DNA of 32,176 bases, from positions 1 through 32,176 of the forward strand of contig CAYHAK010000012.1 in NCBI GenBank assembly GCA_964354625.1, in the 5' to 3' direction. Below are positions 24,697 through 32,176 of the stretch, one piece after another. The DNA is from DATKKK01 sp964354625. GTDB taxonomy: Archaea > Thermoproteota > Bathyarchaeia > Bathyarchaeales > Bathycorpusculaceae. The position numbers were made by a program, and so were the translations under genes. How positions within the stretch are numbered: the first letter of the stretch is position 1; every line of letters starts with the position of its first letter. The notes beneath the pieces were generated by a model, which was not told the DNA's origin, did not search any database, and was given only the letters and a program-made list of their open reading frames with translations.

Positions 24697-25300
24697 CCTG
24701 CGGATAGCTTCTCTTCATGCTTCTGTAACCGAGCTTGAATGCCTTGATGTTTACGTTCACATGTTTTCTTGCGACGAGTTCCTCCAACGCCTCAATTACG
24801 CTTTCTTCTTTGATCGGCAGTTTCTGGGAGGCAACCAAGGCGCCCAGTAGCACCACGTTCTGGGTCAGATTGCTTCCAGCTTCTTCAGCTAGTAGTCTTG
24901 TTTCTACAACGGCTACTTTTTTCGTGAAGCGACGGATTTTCTCCATGATCTCATTAGTGCAAGGGTAACCCTTGTTCTTGGCGGCGAGCTCTACGGTTGG
25001 TATTTTCTCGTCGCTCATGATAACCATTGTCTCCTCTGAGGCATACCTTAGGCTCCTAAGCGTCTCCAACGGTTCAAACCCAAGGAGCACGTCTGCCTGT
25101 CCATCCATGACAGTAGGAGCTAGAACTCCCTCACCAATTCTGACGTCAGACGTGACTGCACCACCACGTTGGGCCATACCGTGGATCTCGCTTACGCGCA
25201 CATTCAGTCCGTCCTTGACGGCTGCCGTGCCAAGGATTTCTGCGGCTAGCAGGGTTCCCTGTCCGCCGACGCCAGCTAGTACAATGTTGAATTCCTTCAA
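24677..25300 (-). CDS. iorB: Indolepyruvate:ferredoxin oxidoreductase beta subunit
   Basis: IorB forms, with IorA, the enzyme that oxidatively decarboxylates aryl pyruvates from aromatic amino acids to aryl-acetyl-CoA and reduces ferredoxin. TTG 25300 was chosen because GTAGGAGGTT lies just before it and the product then starts directly at KEFNIVLAGVGGQGTLLAAE, the conserved gamma-domain opening. This gives 207 residues. Other family segments are AQRGGAVTSDVRIGE and NVVLLGALVASQKLP. It starts two bases after the iorA stop, so the subunits are cotranslated. Confidence 0.93.
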   Translation of the reverse strand: MKEFNIVLAGVGGQGTLLAAEILGTAAVKDGLNVRVSEIHGMAQRGGAVTSDVRIGEGVLAPTVMDGQADVLLGFEPLETLRSLRYASEETMVIMSDEKIPTVELAAKNKGYPCTNEIMEKIRRFTKKVAVVETRLLAEEAGSNLTQNVVLLGALVASQKLPIKEESVIEALEELVARKHVNVNIKAFKLGYRSMKRSYPQAKSLSP

Positions 25301-25302
25301 GC

Positions 25303-27195
25303 TCAGGAACCTCCTACTTCTATGGCAGCATAGGGACAGACTGAAACGCACAGTCCGCACGCCGTGCAAAGCATGTCGTTGATGCCTACCTTTCCGTCAT
25401 CAATGACCAACGCTGGGCAGCCCAGTAGCTTAATGCAAACCATGCAGTTCTTGCATTTGCCTGAAACCTTCATGGAGGTTGTCTTTATGCCCTTGCGTCT
25501 CTTTTCTCTTGTGAGCATTAGTGCGCATGGGGATCTGAATATCATGACCGAGGGTCCTTGTTGCTGGAGTGCCTCTTTCAGCGCTGTTTCTGCTTCCCTT
25601 ATCTTGAATGGGTCCACGACTTTGACGTGTTTCACGCCGAGCCCTTCGGCAGCTTTTTCGATGGATGCTTTCTCTGAGGGCATGCGCATGCCTGTGATGC
25701 CCGTTCCAGGGTGTGGCTGGTTGCCAGTCATGGCGGTGGTCTGATTGTCCAATACGGCAAGAACTACTCTGGCGCTGTTGTAGACCGCATTTACCAGCCC
25801 AGGCAATGTGGCGTGGAAGAATGTTGAGTCACCGACTATGGCGATGGAGTTTCTGCCCGTGGTTCGGCTTATTCCTTGGGCTGTGCTGATGCTTGAGCCC
25901 ATGCAGATCAGAAGGTCGCCTACGTTCAAAGGGGATGCAAATCCCAAGGCGTAGCATCCGATGTCAGTGGGGTAGAGTGTCTTTTCACCGCCGACTTTCC
26001 TTATCACGTAGAAGGAGGCTCTGTGTGGGCAGCCAGCACATAGGACTGGCGGTCTGGAAGGTAGATCGCGGGCAATTTCGGCAGCCTTCTCGTCGATCTT
26101 GGCGAAATCCAGCGCAGATTTCTTGCCTGTGATTTCGGCTAGGCCTGTTAGTACTAGGCGTGTTGACAGTTCTCCTTTTCGAGGGAAATAGACATCAGGC
26201 GTCTTTCCGAGAATCTCTACCTTTTGCGCATGATCTTTTGCGATGGCCTTGATCTGAGTTTCCAGAAAAGGTTCTAGTTCTTCGATAACCACGATTTTCT
26301 GGTGTTCTTTCAAGAATTTTGCGATCATTCTTCTTGGGAGAGGGTGAGTCATTCCGAGTTTGAGTATGCTTGCGTTTAGACCTAGCGTGTCAGCGGCTTC
26401 GACTGCGTAATTGTAGGCTGCGCCTGAGGAGATTATGCCACTTCCACTCTTGCCCTTTAGTGTGACTCTGTTATAGGGCGAATTCTCGGCGATCTCTCTG
26501 GCTTTCTCGGCCTTTCCTAGGAGACTCACGTGTTGTGGCCGTGCGAACGCGGGCACCATCACCATGCGTTTGATGTCTCTGACAAAGTCGCCTTTCAGGT
26601 TGGGCTTCGCTAGTCTTCCAAACGTCACAGGTCCGCGGGTGTGGCTGATACGTGTAGTTGTACGCAGCAGCACGGGCAGTTCGAGTTTTTCTGATAGTTC
26701 AATGGCGGTTATGGTCATTTCTTTTGCTTCTTGTGGGTCGGAGGGTTCTAGGCAGGGCAGGTTTGACATGAGTGCGTAGTATCGGTTGTCCTGTTCGTTC
26801 TGTGAACTGTAGCATTCGGGGTCGTCTGCTGTTACTATTACGTAGCCGCCTTTCACGCCAACGTAGGCCAGAGTCATGAGTGCGTCTGCAGCCACGTTCA
26901 GGCCGACGTGCTTCATGGCAGTCAATGCTCTAATGCCGCAGTTCGTTGCGCCTGCAGCCACTTCAACGGCCACAATCTCATTCGTTGAGTATTCCATGTA
27001 CAGGTTGGCTTCTGTTGCCAGGGCAGACGTTACGTCGCCTATCTCGGACGCTGGTGTGCCCGGGTATGTTGTGACCATGCCTATGCCTGCTTCTAGGATG
27101 CCTCGGACGATGGCCTCGTTGCCGAGCAGAAGTATACGCTTTCTGGGTTCGTCCTGTAACAACACATGTGGGTCTGGCAACTGGCTATTCTCCAC
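25303..27195 (-). CDS. iorA: Indolepyruvate:ferredoxin oxidoreductase alpha subunit
   Basis: IorA carries the thiamine diphosphate site and the iron-sulfur clusters. The 630 residues show the pyrimidine-binding domain first (VTTYPGTPASEIGD, about 41-54). Next is a middle transketolase-like region, then the pyrophosphate-binding part (CPHRASFYVI near 393, GDSTFFHATLPGLVNAVYN, DNQTTAMTG). The C-terminal ferredoxin domain has two 4Fe-4S motifs (CKNCMVCIKLLGCP and CTACGLCVSVCPYA). The start is GTG 27195, about 37 bases after the TATA box at 27228-27235. Its oxygen-sensitive chemistry points to an anaerobe that ferments amino acids. Confidence 0.95.
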   Translation of the reverse strand: MENSQLPDPHVLLQDEPRKRILLLGNEAIVRGILEAGIGMVTTYPGTPASEIGDVTSALATEANLYMEYSTNEIVAVEVAAGATNCGIRALTAMKHVGLNVAADALMTLAYVGVKGGYVIVTADDPECYSSQNEQDNRYYALMSNLPCLEPSDPQEAKEMTITAIELSEKLELPVLLRTTTRISHTRGPVTFGRLAKPNLKGDFVRDIKRMVMVPAFARPQHVSLLGKAEKAREIAENSPYNRVTLKGKSGSGIISSGAAYNYAVEAADTLGLNASILKLGMTHPLPRRMIAKFLKEHQKIVVIEELEPFLETQIKAIAKDHAQKVEILGKTPDVYFPRKGELSTRLVLTGLAEITGKKSALDFAKIDEKAAEIARDLPSRPPVLCAGCPHRASFYVIRKVGGEKTLYPTDIGCYALGFASPLNVGDLLICMGSSISTAQGISRTTGRNSIAIVGDSTFFHATLPGLVNAVYNSARVVLAVLDNQTTAMTGNQPHPGTGITGMRMPSEKASIEKAAEGLGVKHVKVVDPFKIREAETALKEALQQQGPSVMIFRSPCALMLTREKRRKGIKTTSMKVSGKCKNCMVCIKLLGCPALVIDDGKVGINDMLCTACGLCVSVCPYAAIEVGGS

Positions 27196-27227
27196 GATTG
27201 AGAAATTGTGTTAGCTTTGCGCGTTCA

Positions 27228-27235
27228 CATATAAC
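27228..27235 (-). promoter_or_regulatory. TATA box of the iorA-iorB operon
   Basis: GTTATATG on the minus strand lies about 37 bases before GTG 27195. The upstream enoyl-CoA hydratase gene ends 83 bases earlier, so iorAB has its own promoter. Confidence 0.55.
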
Positions 27236-27318
27236 TTTTGGTGATGAATGCCATAAAGTGTCTTGTGGTTTGGCATTTTCAAGACGGAAGGTCGATTGAG
27301 GAAAGGAGGTTTGGTTGG

Positions 27319-28101
27319 CTATTTGCCTTTAAAGGTTGGTCTGCGTTTCTCGGCGAATGCTGTCACGCCTTCTTGGAGGTCTTCGGTCGATGCTACGACG
27401 CCGAAGCCTTCGCGTTCGAGTGCGAGTGCCGAATCTATGCCGATTTCGGCGCCTTTGTTGATGAGTGCCTTAGCGATTCTGATGGCTATGGGCGCTTTCT
27501 GGGCCAAGTCCAGTGCGAATGCGTGCACGGTTTCGCGGAACTTGTCCGCCGGTACGGCCATGTTGATGATGCCGAGTTGTTCAGCGGTTTTGGCGTCTAT
27601 CATTTTGCCTGTGAACACCATTTCTTTGGTCTTTGTTGAGCCGATGAGTCGTGTGAGTCTTTGTGTTCCTCCCCAACCGGGGATGAGGCCTATGTTGATT
27701 TCGGTTTGTCCCATGCGGCTGTCCTCCGATGCTATGCGCAGGTCGCACGACATGGCCACTTCGAGTCCTCCGCCTAACGCGTAGCCGTTGAGGGCTGCGA
27801 TCACGGGTTTTTCCAGATTCTCCAGCGAGACGCAAAGCTTCTCGCCCATGAGTGAGAGTTTTCGGGCCTTGAGTGCGTTGATTCCCTTCATGGCTTTGAT
27901 GTCTGCGCCTGCGGAGAAGGCTTTTTCGCCTGCGCCAGTGAGCACGACGACTCGGATGGTTTCGTCTGCCTTGATATCTTCTATTGCGGTGAGTACTTCT
28001 TCGATTACTTCTTTGCTGAAGGCGTTCAGTGCTTCAGGCCTGTTGAGTGTGACAGTAGCGATGCCTTCACTCTTCTCGTAGATTATGTACTTGAATTCCA
28101 T
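27319..28101 (-). CDS. Enoyl-CoA hydratase (crotonase family)
   Basis: The enzyme adds water across 2-enoyl-CoA to give 3-hydroxyacyl-CoA. ATG 28101, with TAGGAGA upstream, gives 260 residues starting MEFKYIIYEKSEG, the normal crotonase length. The oxyanion-hole segments AFSAGADIKAM (about 64-74) and NGYALGGGLEVAMSCDLRIA (about 102-121) are complete, as is the acid/base segment EINIGLIPGWGGTQRL with its glutamate. It lies 13 bases downstream of the 3-hydroxyacyl-CoA dehydrogenase gene on the same strand. The two catalyse consecutive steps between crotonyl-CoA and acetoacetyl-CoA or longer homologues. Confidence 0.93.
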   Translation of the reverse strand: MEFKYIIYEKSEGIATVTLNRPEALNAFSKEVIEEVLTAIEDIKADETIRVVVLTGAGEKAFSAGADIKAMKGINALKARKLSLMGEKLCVSLENLEKPVIAALNGYALGGGLEVAMSCDLRIASEDSRMGQTEINIGLIPGWGGTQRLTRLIGSTKTKEMVFTGKMIDAKTAEQLGIINMAVPADKFRETVHAFALDLAQKAPIAIRIAKALINKGAEIGIDSALALEREGFGVVASTEDLQEGVTAFAEKRRPTFKGK

Positions 28102-28114
28102 GTTTGTTTGTCTC

Positions 28115-28978
28115 CTATTTCTGTGGCCAGTCGTAGTAGCCTTTCCCGGTCTTTCTGCCGAGGAGGTTGGCCTTGACCATTTGTTTGAGGCCTGTTGAGG
28201 CGTGGAAACGCGGATCAATTTCACGCGTGAGCACATCTGCTATTGCGAGCATGGTGTCTGAGCCTATGTAGTCCAGCAGCATCAGCGGTCCCATAGGCCA
28301 GTTGAGGCCTAGCTTGATGGCTTTGTCGATGTCGTCGCGATCTGCAACTCCTTCCCAGTACAGTGCTGCGGCTTCGTTGAGTGCGGGGATCAGTATGCGG
28401 TTTACGATGAATCCTGGGCTGTCTTTTTTGACGAGGACGGTTTCTTTGCCGAGTTTTTGGGCGGTTTCCTGGATTGCTTGTATGGTTTCGTCGCTGGTCT
28501 GTTGGGCTTTGATGATTTCGATGAGTTTCATGAGTTGTGGTGGGTTGAAGAAGTGCATGCCTGCGACTTGGGTTGGGCGTTTCGTTGCGGATGCAAGTTC
28601 TGTGATGCTGACTGAAGATGTGTTTGAGGCGATTATGGCGTGTGCTGGTGCGTACGTGTCTGCTTCTTTAAACATGGCTCTTTTGAGTTCTGGGTTTTCG
28701 GGGACGGCTTCGATAATCAGGTCAGCGTTGGCTACGGCCTCTTTGAGGTCAATCATGGGGTGGATGCGTGCTAGGATTTGGTTCATTTCGTCTTGGGTCA
28801 TTTGGCCTTTGGTGACGAAGCGGTTGAGGCTGTCGCGGATCATTTTCATGCCGTTGTCGATGAAGCGCTGTTCAAGGTCGCGCATGTTGACTTCGTATTT
28901 GCCGACTTGTGCGGCAACTTGGGCTATTCCATGGCCCATCAGTCCTGCACCAAGAACCACGATTCGCCTGATCTCCAT
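28115..28978 (-). CDS. 3-hydroxyacyl-CoA (3-hydroxybutyryl-CoA) dehydrogenase
   Basis: The enzyme oxidises 3-hydroxyacyl-CoA with NAD, or runs in reverse. ATG 28978 was chosen over GTG 28987 because AGGTGA precedes it. The product has 287 residues, the single-domain-pair size of Hbd proteins. The NAD-binding GAGLMGHGIAQVAA opens the protein. ENPELKRAMFKE, ASNTSSVSITELA and the catalytic His segment GMHFFNPPQLMKLIEI follow, then the C-terminal domain DSPGFIVNRILIPALNEA. With the adjacent hydratase it forms a two-gene unit of beta-oxidation or butyrate-type metabolism. No thiolase or acyl-CoA dehydrogenase is seen in the window. Confidence 0.94.
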   Translation of the reverse strand: MEIRRIVVLGAGLMGHGIAQVAAQVGKYEVNMRDLEQRFIDNGMKMIRDSLNRFVTKGQMTQDEMNQILARIHPMIDLKEAVANADLIIEAVPENPELKRAMFKEADTYAPAHAIIASNTSSVSITELASATKRPTQVAGMHFFNPPQLMKLIEIIKAQQTSDETIQAIQETAQKLGKETVLVKKDSPGFIVNRILIPALNEAAALYWEGVADRDDIDKAIKLGLNWPMGPLMLLDYIGSDTMLAIADVLTREIDPRFHASTGLKQMVKANLLGRKTGKGYYDWPQK

Positions 28979-29148
28979 GATTTTCACCTGTTGTGGTTAT
29001 GTTGAACGTATTTGCTTTGGAGATTGTTAAAAAGCTTTTGAAGGATCATCTGGGTTCTGCGCATAGCGTGAAATGTTACTCGCGTGGAGAATCCTGACCT
29101 CCCTATATGTAGGTCCTATTCGCTGTGAGGCCCGAGGAGGTTCTGTGC

Positions 29149-30573
29149 CTACTTGTTTTCAGTTCTCCACTTCACACCTTGAGGCGTGTCTTGGATGATG
29201 ATGCCCATGTTCTTGAGTTGCTCTCTGATCTGGTCTGCGGTCTTCCAGTCTTTGGCCTTTCTGGACTCTTCTCTTCTGCTGATGAGCTTCATTGCTTCGT
29301 CCGGAAGCCTTCCTTCTTTCTTGATGTCTCCAAGTACTCCGAGAACCTTGTCGAGACTGATCATGAGTTCGTAGACTTCCAGTGCCTCTTGTTCGCTGAT
29401 CATATTCTCATCTAGGAGGCTATTTGCTTCTCTGACAGAGTCGAAGAGTGCTGCCAGAGCCACGGATATGTTCAGATCGTCGTCCATGGCTTCGCCGAAA
29501 TCCTTCTGCAAGTTTTCCATGAGATGTTCCAGCTTTTCTCCTGCGCCCTTGCCGTCAGCTTCCACGAGTCTGTGCATGAGGTTTGTGAGTCGTTCGACGG
29601 CGTTTTTGGCGCCTTCCAGGCCGTCGAAGGTGAAGTTGAACTGTTGCCTGTAATGAGTCGAAAGAAGCAGGTAGCGTATGGCCTTCGGATCGTGGCCCAG
29701 CTTCGTCAAATCCCTAACGGTGTAGTAGTTGCCATATCTTTTTCCCATGCGCTTTCCTTCGACGAGCAAGTGTTCCGAGTGTAGCCAGTAGTTAGCAAAC
29801 TTCTTGCCTGTAGCTGCCTCGCTTTGGGCGATCTCGTTCTCATGGTGTGGGAAGATGTTATCCACGCCGCCTGTGTGGATGTCGAAGGTCTCGCCGAGGT
29901 ATTTCATGGACATGGCTGAGCATTCGATGTGCCAGCCCGGCCTGCCCTTGCCGATGCTCGTCTCCCAGAAGACTTCTCCGTCCTGCTCGTCCCATGCCTT
30001 CCAGAGTGCGAAGTCTCTTGCCTCGGCCTTCTCGTAATCGTCGACCTTTACTCTTGCGCCGGCTTTGAGCTCATCAAGCTTGACTCTGGACAGTTTTCCA
30101 TAGTCCTTGAATTTTGAGACGTCATAGTATGTTGATTTGTCTTCGCCTACATAGGCGTAGCTGTTTTTCAAGAGCCTCTCGATCAGGCTAACCATCTCCT
30201 GGATGTGATCAGTCGCTCTAGGGTAGTGTTCGGCTCTTTCGATGTTGAGGGTCGCAATGTCCTCGAAGAAAGCGTCAATGTAAGGCTTCGTCTGCGCGTT
30301 GAGCGGAATTTCCTTCTTCCCAGAGGCCGCAACTGTTCTGTCATCCACGTCCGTTATGTTCATGACTTGAGTAACTCTAAAACCTCGGTATTTGAGCCAC
30401 CGCCTGAGCAGGTCTTCGAAAACAAACGTTCTAAAGTTGCCGATGTGGCCAAAATCATAGACTGTAAGACCACATGTGTACATTCTAGCTTTGCCTTGCT
30501 CTATTGGGATGAACTTCTCCTTTTGGCGTATGAGTGTGTTGAAAAATCGAATGCCGTTAGGTGAGGTTTTCAT
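29149..30573 (-). CDS. cysS: Cysteinyl-tRNA synthetase
   Basis: This class I synthetase charges tRNA(Cys). The 474 residues have the normal layout. The first zinc ligand C34 (MYTCGLTVYD) and HIGN (43-46, the HIGH motif) come first. C218 (GWHIECSAMSMKYLG) and the HHENE zinc ligands at 243-247 follow, then the KMSKS region and a C-terminal helical tRNA-binding part. The KMSKS loop reads RMGKR (275-279) in EGKRMGKRYGNYYTVRDL: the second lysine is kept but the serine is glycine and the ends are arginine. The enzyme is probably still active. A TATA box at 30603-30610 lies about 33 bases before the ATG. Confidence 0.96.
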   Translation of the reverse strand: MKTSPNGIRFFNTLIRQKEKFIPIEQGKARMYTCGLTVYDFGHIGNFRTFVFEDLLRRWLKYRGFRVTQVMNITDVDDRTVAASGKKEIPLNAQTKPYIDAFFEDIATLNIERAEHYPRATDHIQEMVSLIERLLKNSYAYVGEDKSTYYDVSKFKDYGKLSRVKLDELKAGARVKVDDYEKAEARDFALWKAWDEQDGEVFWETSIGKGRPGWHIECSAMSMKYLGETFDIHTGGVDNIFPHHENEIAQSEAATGKKFANYWLHSEHLLVEGKRMGKRYGNYYTVRDLTKLGHDPKAIRYLLLSTHYRQQFNFTFDGLEGAKNAVERLTNLMHRLVEADGKGAGEKLEHLMENLQKDFGEAMDDDLNISVALAALFDSVREANSLLDENMISEQEALEVYELMISLDKVLGVLGDIKKEGRLPDEAMKLISRREESRKAKDWKTADQIREQLKNMGIIIQDTPQGVKWRTENK

Positions 30574-30602
30574 GATTTTCCGCTAAGAAATAGAGATGAA
30601 AC

Positions 30603-30610
30603 GTATTTAA
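30603..30610 (-). promoter_or_regulatory. TATA box of cysS
   Basis: TTAAATAC on the minus strand lies about 33 bases before ATG 30573, a normal distance for a short-leader archaeal transcript. Confidence 0.6.
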
Positions 30611-30628
30611 GGGTTCTATTCTGAGTAT

Positions 30629-30775
30629 CTAGTCGTATCTTTTCAGCCTTATCATTTTTCTGAAGCTTCTAAGCTCGTCGGCGACGCTTCTTAATGCTCG
30701 TAGTTCTTCCATTGTGTCTTCGAATTTTGTCAGCTCTTCTTGGATTCTTTTGACATATTGGTTGGTTTCGGCCAT
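30629..30775 (-). CDS. 48-residue charged helical protein
   Basis: ATG 30775 opens a 48-residue frame, shorter than most annotation cut-offs: MAETNQYVKRIQEELTKFED, then EELRALRSVADELRSFRKM and a basic end (RLKRYD). Hydrophobic residues recur every three or four positions, as in a coiled coil, and Lys/Arg/Glu/Asp make up about half of the residues. The codon pattern looks protein-like throughout. It lies 55 bases before cysS on the same strand and downstream of another coiled-coil gene (31010-31567). No family is recognised. A GATGAG sequence just before the start is a weak ribosome site. Confidence 0.6.
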   Translation of the reverse strand: MAETNQYVKRIQEELTKFEDTMEELRALRSVADELRSFRKMIRLKRYD

Positions 30776-31009
30776 TGGTTCTCATCTTTGTTAGTGGTGG
30801 GAGGCTTTCATTGTGTGTTGGCTGTCCACGCGGCCATTTCCGTCATCGAGGAGAAAGGAGAAGGCTTCGAAAACGGAAAAAGCGATTCGTAATGGCTGGT
30901 GGTGTAGCCTTCAACCTCAAGCCTCCACTACTGTCTCGTAAGACTTAATACACAAGTGAGCTATAAAAACATTACTGAATAACACAAAAGAACAAACACC
31001 AAAGGCAAT
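30776..31009. other. Gene-free stretch
   Basis: A 42-codon plus-strand frame from a GTG near 30811, with GGGAGG before it, is the only candidate. Its composition (many Ser, Trp, Thr and Lys) does not look like a gene. A plus-strand TATAAAAAC near 30962 serves nothing recognisable. I see no RNA gene. Confidence 0.4.
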
Positions 31010-31567
31010 CTAGCCTATGGCGAGGATACCTTCCAGAACCTTCTTCTCAGGAATCTCCAACTGCTTAGAGAGCCACGCCTTCAACAGCGCTGTGACCTTC
31101 GGAAGATCTCCACTGTACGTGATTATCTGATTGCTCTTGAGCGCGTCCACTTGAAACGTTTTCTCAGCCTCTCGGTACAGGAAGGACACGGTTTGAGCTT
31201 GATATGCTAGGGTTTGGAAGTCCTCCCATTGTTTGCAGCGCAAGATCACTGGCGGGCCACGTGTTTCCATGATTGGCATCGCCTCTTCCTTGTGTTCTTG
31301 CATGAGCTGTTTTGGTATGATGCGTGGTTGCTGGGGCGATGCTGACAGGTATGTTATGAGGTTCGTTATCTCACCCTGCAATGTTGTCAGGCGCTCTTCA
31401 ACCTTCTCTATCTTCGAGTTGAGTTCGCCTGCGTCTCCCATCTTCTCGGTAATGCTGCCCAGCTCGTTGAGCAGGCGGTCCAAGTCTTTTTCATGGTCTT
31501 TCAGAACATTGATTATGAAATCTAGAGCTTCCAATGCATCGTCTTTTGAGGGAGACTTCTTGGACAT
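31010..31567 (-). CDS. Coiled-coil protein, unknown function
   Basis: The product has 185 residues. Residues 5-75 form a long amphipathic helix with heptad character (ALDFIINVLKDHEKDLDRLL, then KIEKVEERLTTLQGEI). A Pro-rich hinge follows (about 79-90), and the C-terminal domain (about 105-185) has the segments PVILRCKQWEDFQTLAYQAQ and ITYSGDLPKVTALLKAWLSK, probably alpha/beta. No membrane segment or catalytic motif is seen, and I do not recognise the family. A scaffold or adaptor role is possible. The TATA box at 31603-31615 lies about 40 bases before the ATG. Confidence 0.7.
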   Translation of the reverse strand: MSKKSPSKDDALEALDFIINVLKDHEKDLDRLLNELGSITEKMGDAGELNSKIEKVEERLTTLQGEITNLITYLSASPQQPRIIPKQLMQEHKEEAMPIMETRGPPVILRCKQWEDFQTLAYQAQTVSFLYREAEKTFQVDALKSNQIITYSGDLPKVTALLKAWLSKQLEIPEKKVLEGILAIG

Positions 31568-31602
31568 ACCCGTCGTACTTCCTTATCCTAGTCAATGCCA
31601 CT

Positions 31603-31615
31603 CTTTATAAATAAA
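31603..31615 (-). promoter_or_regulatory. TATA box of the coiled-coil protein gene
   Basis: TTTATTTATAAAG on the minus strand lies about 40 bases before ATG 31567 and is one of the clearest TATA boxes in the window. Confidence 0.6.
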
Positions 31616-31847
31616 CGTAGCGAATCCTCAAAACGAATCCATAGGAATAGCCACACATACTTATTGACAATAATATCTTGGCTTTTGAATCCAAACGCGA
31701 TCTCTATCTTTCAACTCACCATGCCTAATACCATATGTATTCACGAATCATGCAATTCCAGTGGATGGGCATAAGCGCGTGCGTTCATTATCGCGCGCGC
31801 TAGGCAAGAGTGGAATTTGAGCCCTTGGGCCTATTCGCCAGATGGCA
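31616..31847. other. Gene-free stretch with a GC tract
   Basis: No gene is supported here. The stretch is AT-rich between 31620 and 31750 and contains the 9-bp alternating GC tract at 31792-31800, which lies about 48 bases downstream of the stop of the winged-helix-like gene. Confidence 0.4.
31792..31800. repeat. Alternating GC tract downstream of the last gene
   Basis: CGCGCGCGC followed by TAGG. The same GCGCGCTA ending occurs at 348-355, 446-453 and 4158-4165. Confidence 0.8.
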
Positions 31848-32176
31848 TCAGAAGACGTATTCTTTGTCAAGCCATTCAGGGAACCACTTGTACTCTTCCA
31901 GCGGGCCAACCTTGCGAAGCCCAGCATACGTGGCCTTGGCAAGTGAGATAGTGCCTCGCCCATCGCGATAGAGCTTGGCCATACCCTTCTCTTCGAGATT
32001 CTTAAGAAGTTGGTGAAGCTTCTCGTCTCCTGTTTCAATTAGCCTTTCCTTCAAGTCTTCGTTGCTCATAGAGAGTCCTGGGTTCACTTTGTAGTCCTCA
32101 GCTAGCACCTTCAACACGTTGTCTTCGGTCGCCTCCAGTTTCGGCAGAGGTTCTTCTGCTGAGATTGGAAGTCCAA
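31848..32176 (-). CDS. Winged-helix-like protein, N-terminus cut by window end
   Basis: The frame is open to the window edge, so the start lies outside; the GTG at 32117 is probably internal. The visible 109 residues begin with a Pro/Glu-rich segment. A likely helix-turn-helix follows (NEDLKERLIETGDEKLHQLL, then KNLEEKGMAKLYRDGRGTI with a beta-hairpin wing), and the protein ends ATYAGLRKVGPLEEYKWFPEW. The order of helices and wing, and the phrase EEKGMAKLYRD, fit a winged-helix DNA-binding domain, but the name of the family is not clear. It could be a transcription regulator or the C-terminal domain of a larger protein. Confidence 0.65.
   Translation of the reverse strand, partial: GLPISAEEPLPKLEATEDNVLKVLAEDYKVNPGLSMSNEDLKERLIETGDEKLHQLLKNLEEKGMAKLYRDGRGTISLAKATYAGLRKVGPLEEYKWFPEWLDKEYVF

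Noticed and set aside
28302..29030. 242-codon plus-strand frame
   Set aside because: It is antisense to the 3-hydroxyacyl-CoA dehydrogenase, with Ser/Met-rich composition typical of a shadow frame.
30811..30951. Approximately 42-codon plus-strand frame with GGGAGG upstream
   Set aside because: Residue composition does not look like a protein and no promoter is properly placed.

Overview
The window looks like a chromosomal segment of a mesophilic or moderately thermophilic archaeon, most likely Candidatus Bathyarchaeota (Bathyarchaeia) or a near relative. The evidence is GatD/GatE amidotransferase, archaeal EF-1alpha, archaeal S12 and S7, an XPF/ERCC4 nuclease, TATA-box promoters about 35-50 bases before start codons, and the combination of a eukaryotic-type topoisomerase IB with a form III Rubisco AMP pathway. 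The lineage is an inference from gene content.

Layout. Positions 1-1100 are decaying DNA: the tail of a membrane protein with a 14-bp tandem duplication, a pilin-like leader broken by a frameshift, and a zinc-finger/Lrp-like regulator broken by an in-frame stop. Then come a GNAT acetyltransferase, a small HELLH metallopeptidase and topoisomerase IB (1079-4150). Positions 4282-6612 hold small membrane proteins, one with a strong ribosome binding site but a +1 frameshift, and a zinc-ribbon membrane protein. From 6609 to 11446 the minus strand carries a GH3-like adenylating enzyme, an SDR gene with its middle deleted, and gatE-gatD. A twice-frameshifted Cys-rich gene and tRNA-Ala(GGC) follow. 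A glutamine synthetase homologue, a lipoate-protein ligase and a JAMM metalloprotease occupy 12780-15587.

Positions 15762-19557 hold the whole AMP-recycling route: AMP phosphorylase, ribose-1,5-bisphosphate isomerase and form III Rubisco. Together they turn nucleoside monophosphates into 3-phosphoglycerate. Next are rps12-rps7, a TGS-domain GTPase and EF-1alpha (19680-23388), which is a rearranged str-type translation cluster. An XPF nuclease overlaps an unknown 122-aa gene. The minus strand then holds indolepyruvate:ferredoxin oxidoreductase (iorA-iorB), enoyl-CoA hydratase and 3-hydroxyacyl-CoA dehydrogenase. These suggest growth on amino acids or acyl-CoAs. cysS, a 48-aa charged protein, a coiled-coil protein and a winged-helix-like gene cut by the window end complete the segment.

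The pattern that the gene list does not explain is a set of alternating GC tracts of 7-10 bp. By eye 11 of 12 lie outside intact coding sequence. Many sit just after stop codons, and two lie exactly at lesions in broken genes (7860-7868 and 11690-11699). Either they mark deletion or excision sites, or they are sites where deletions start.
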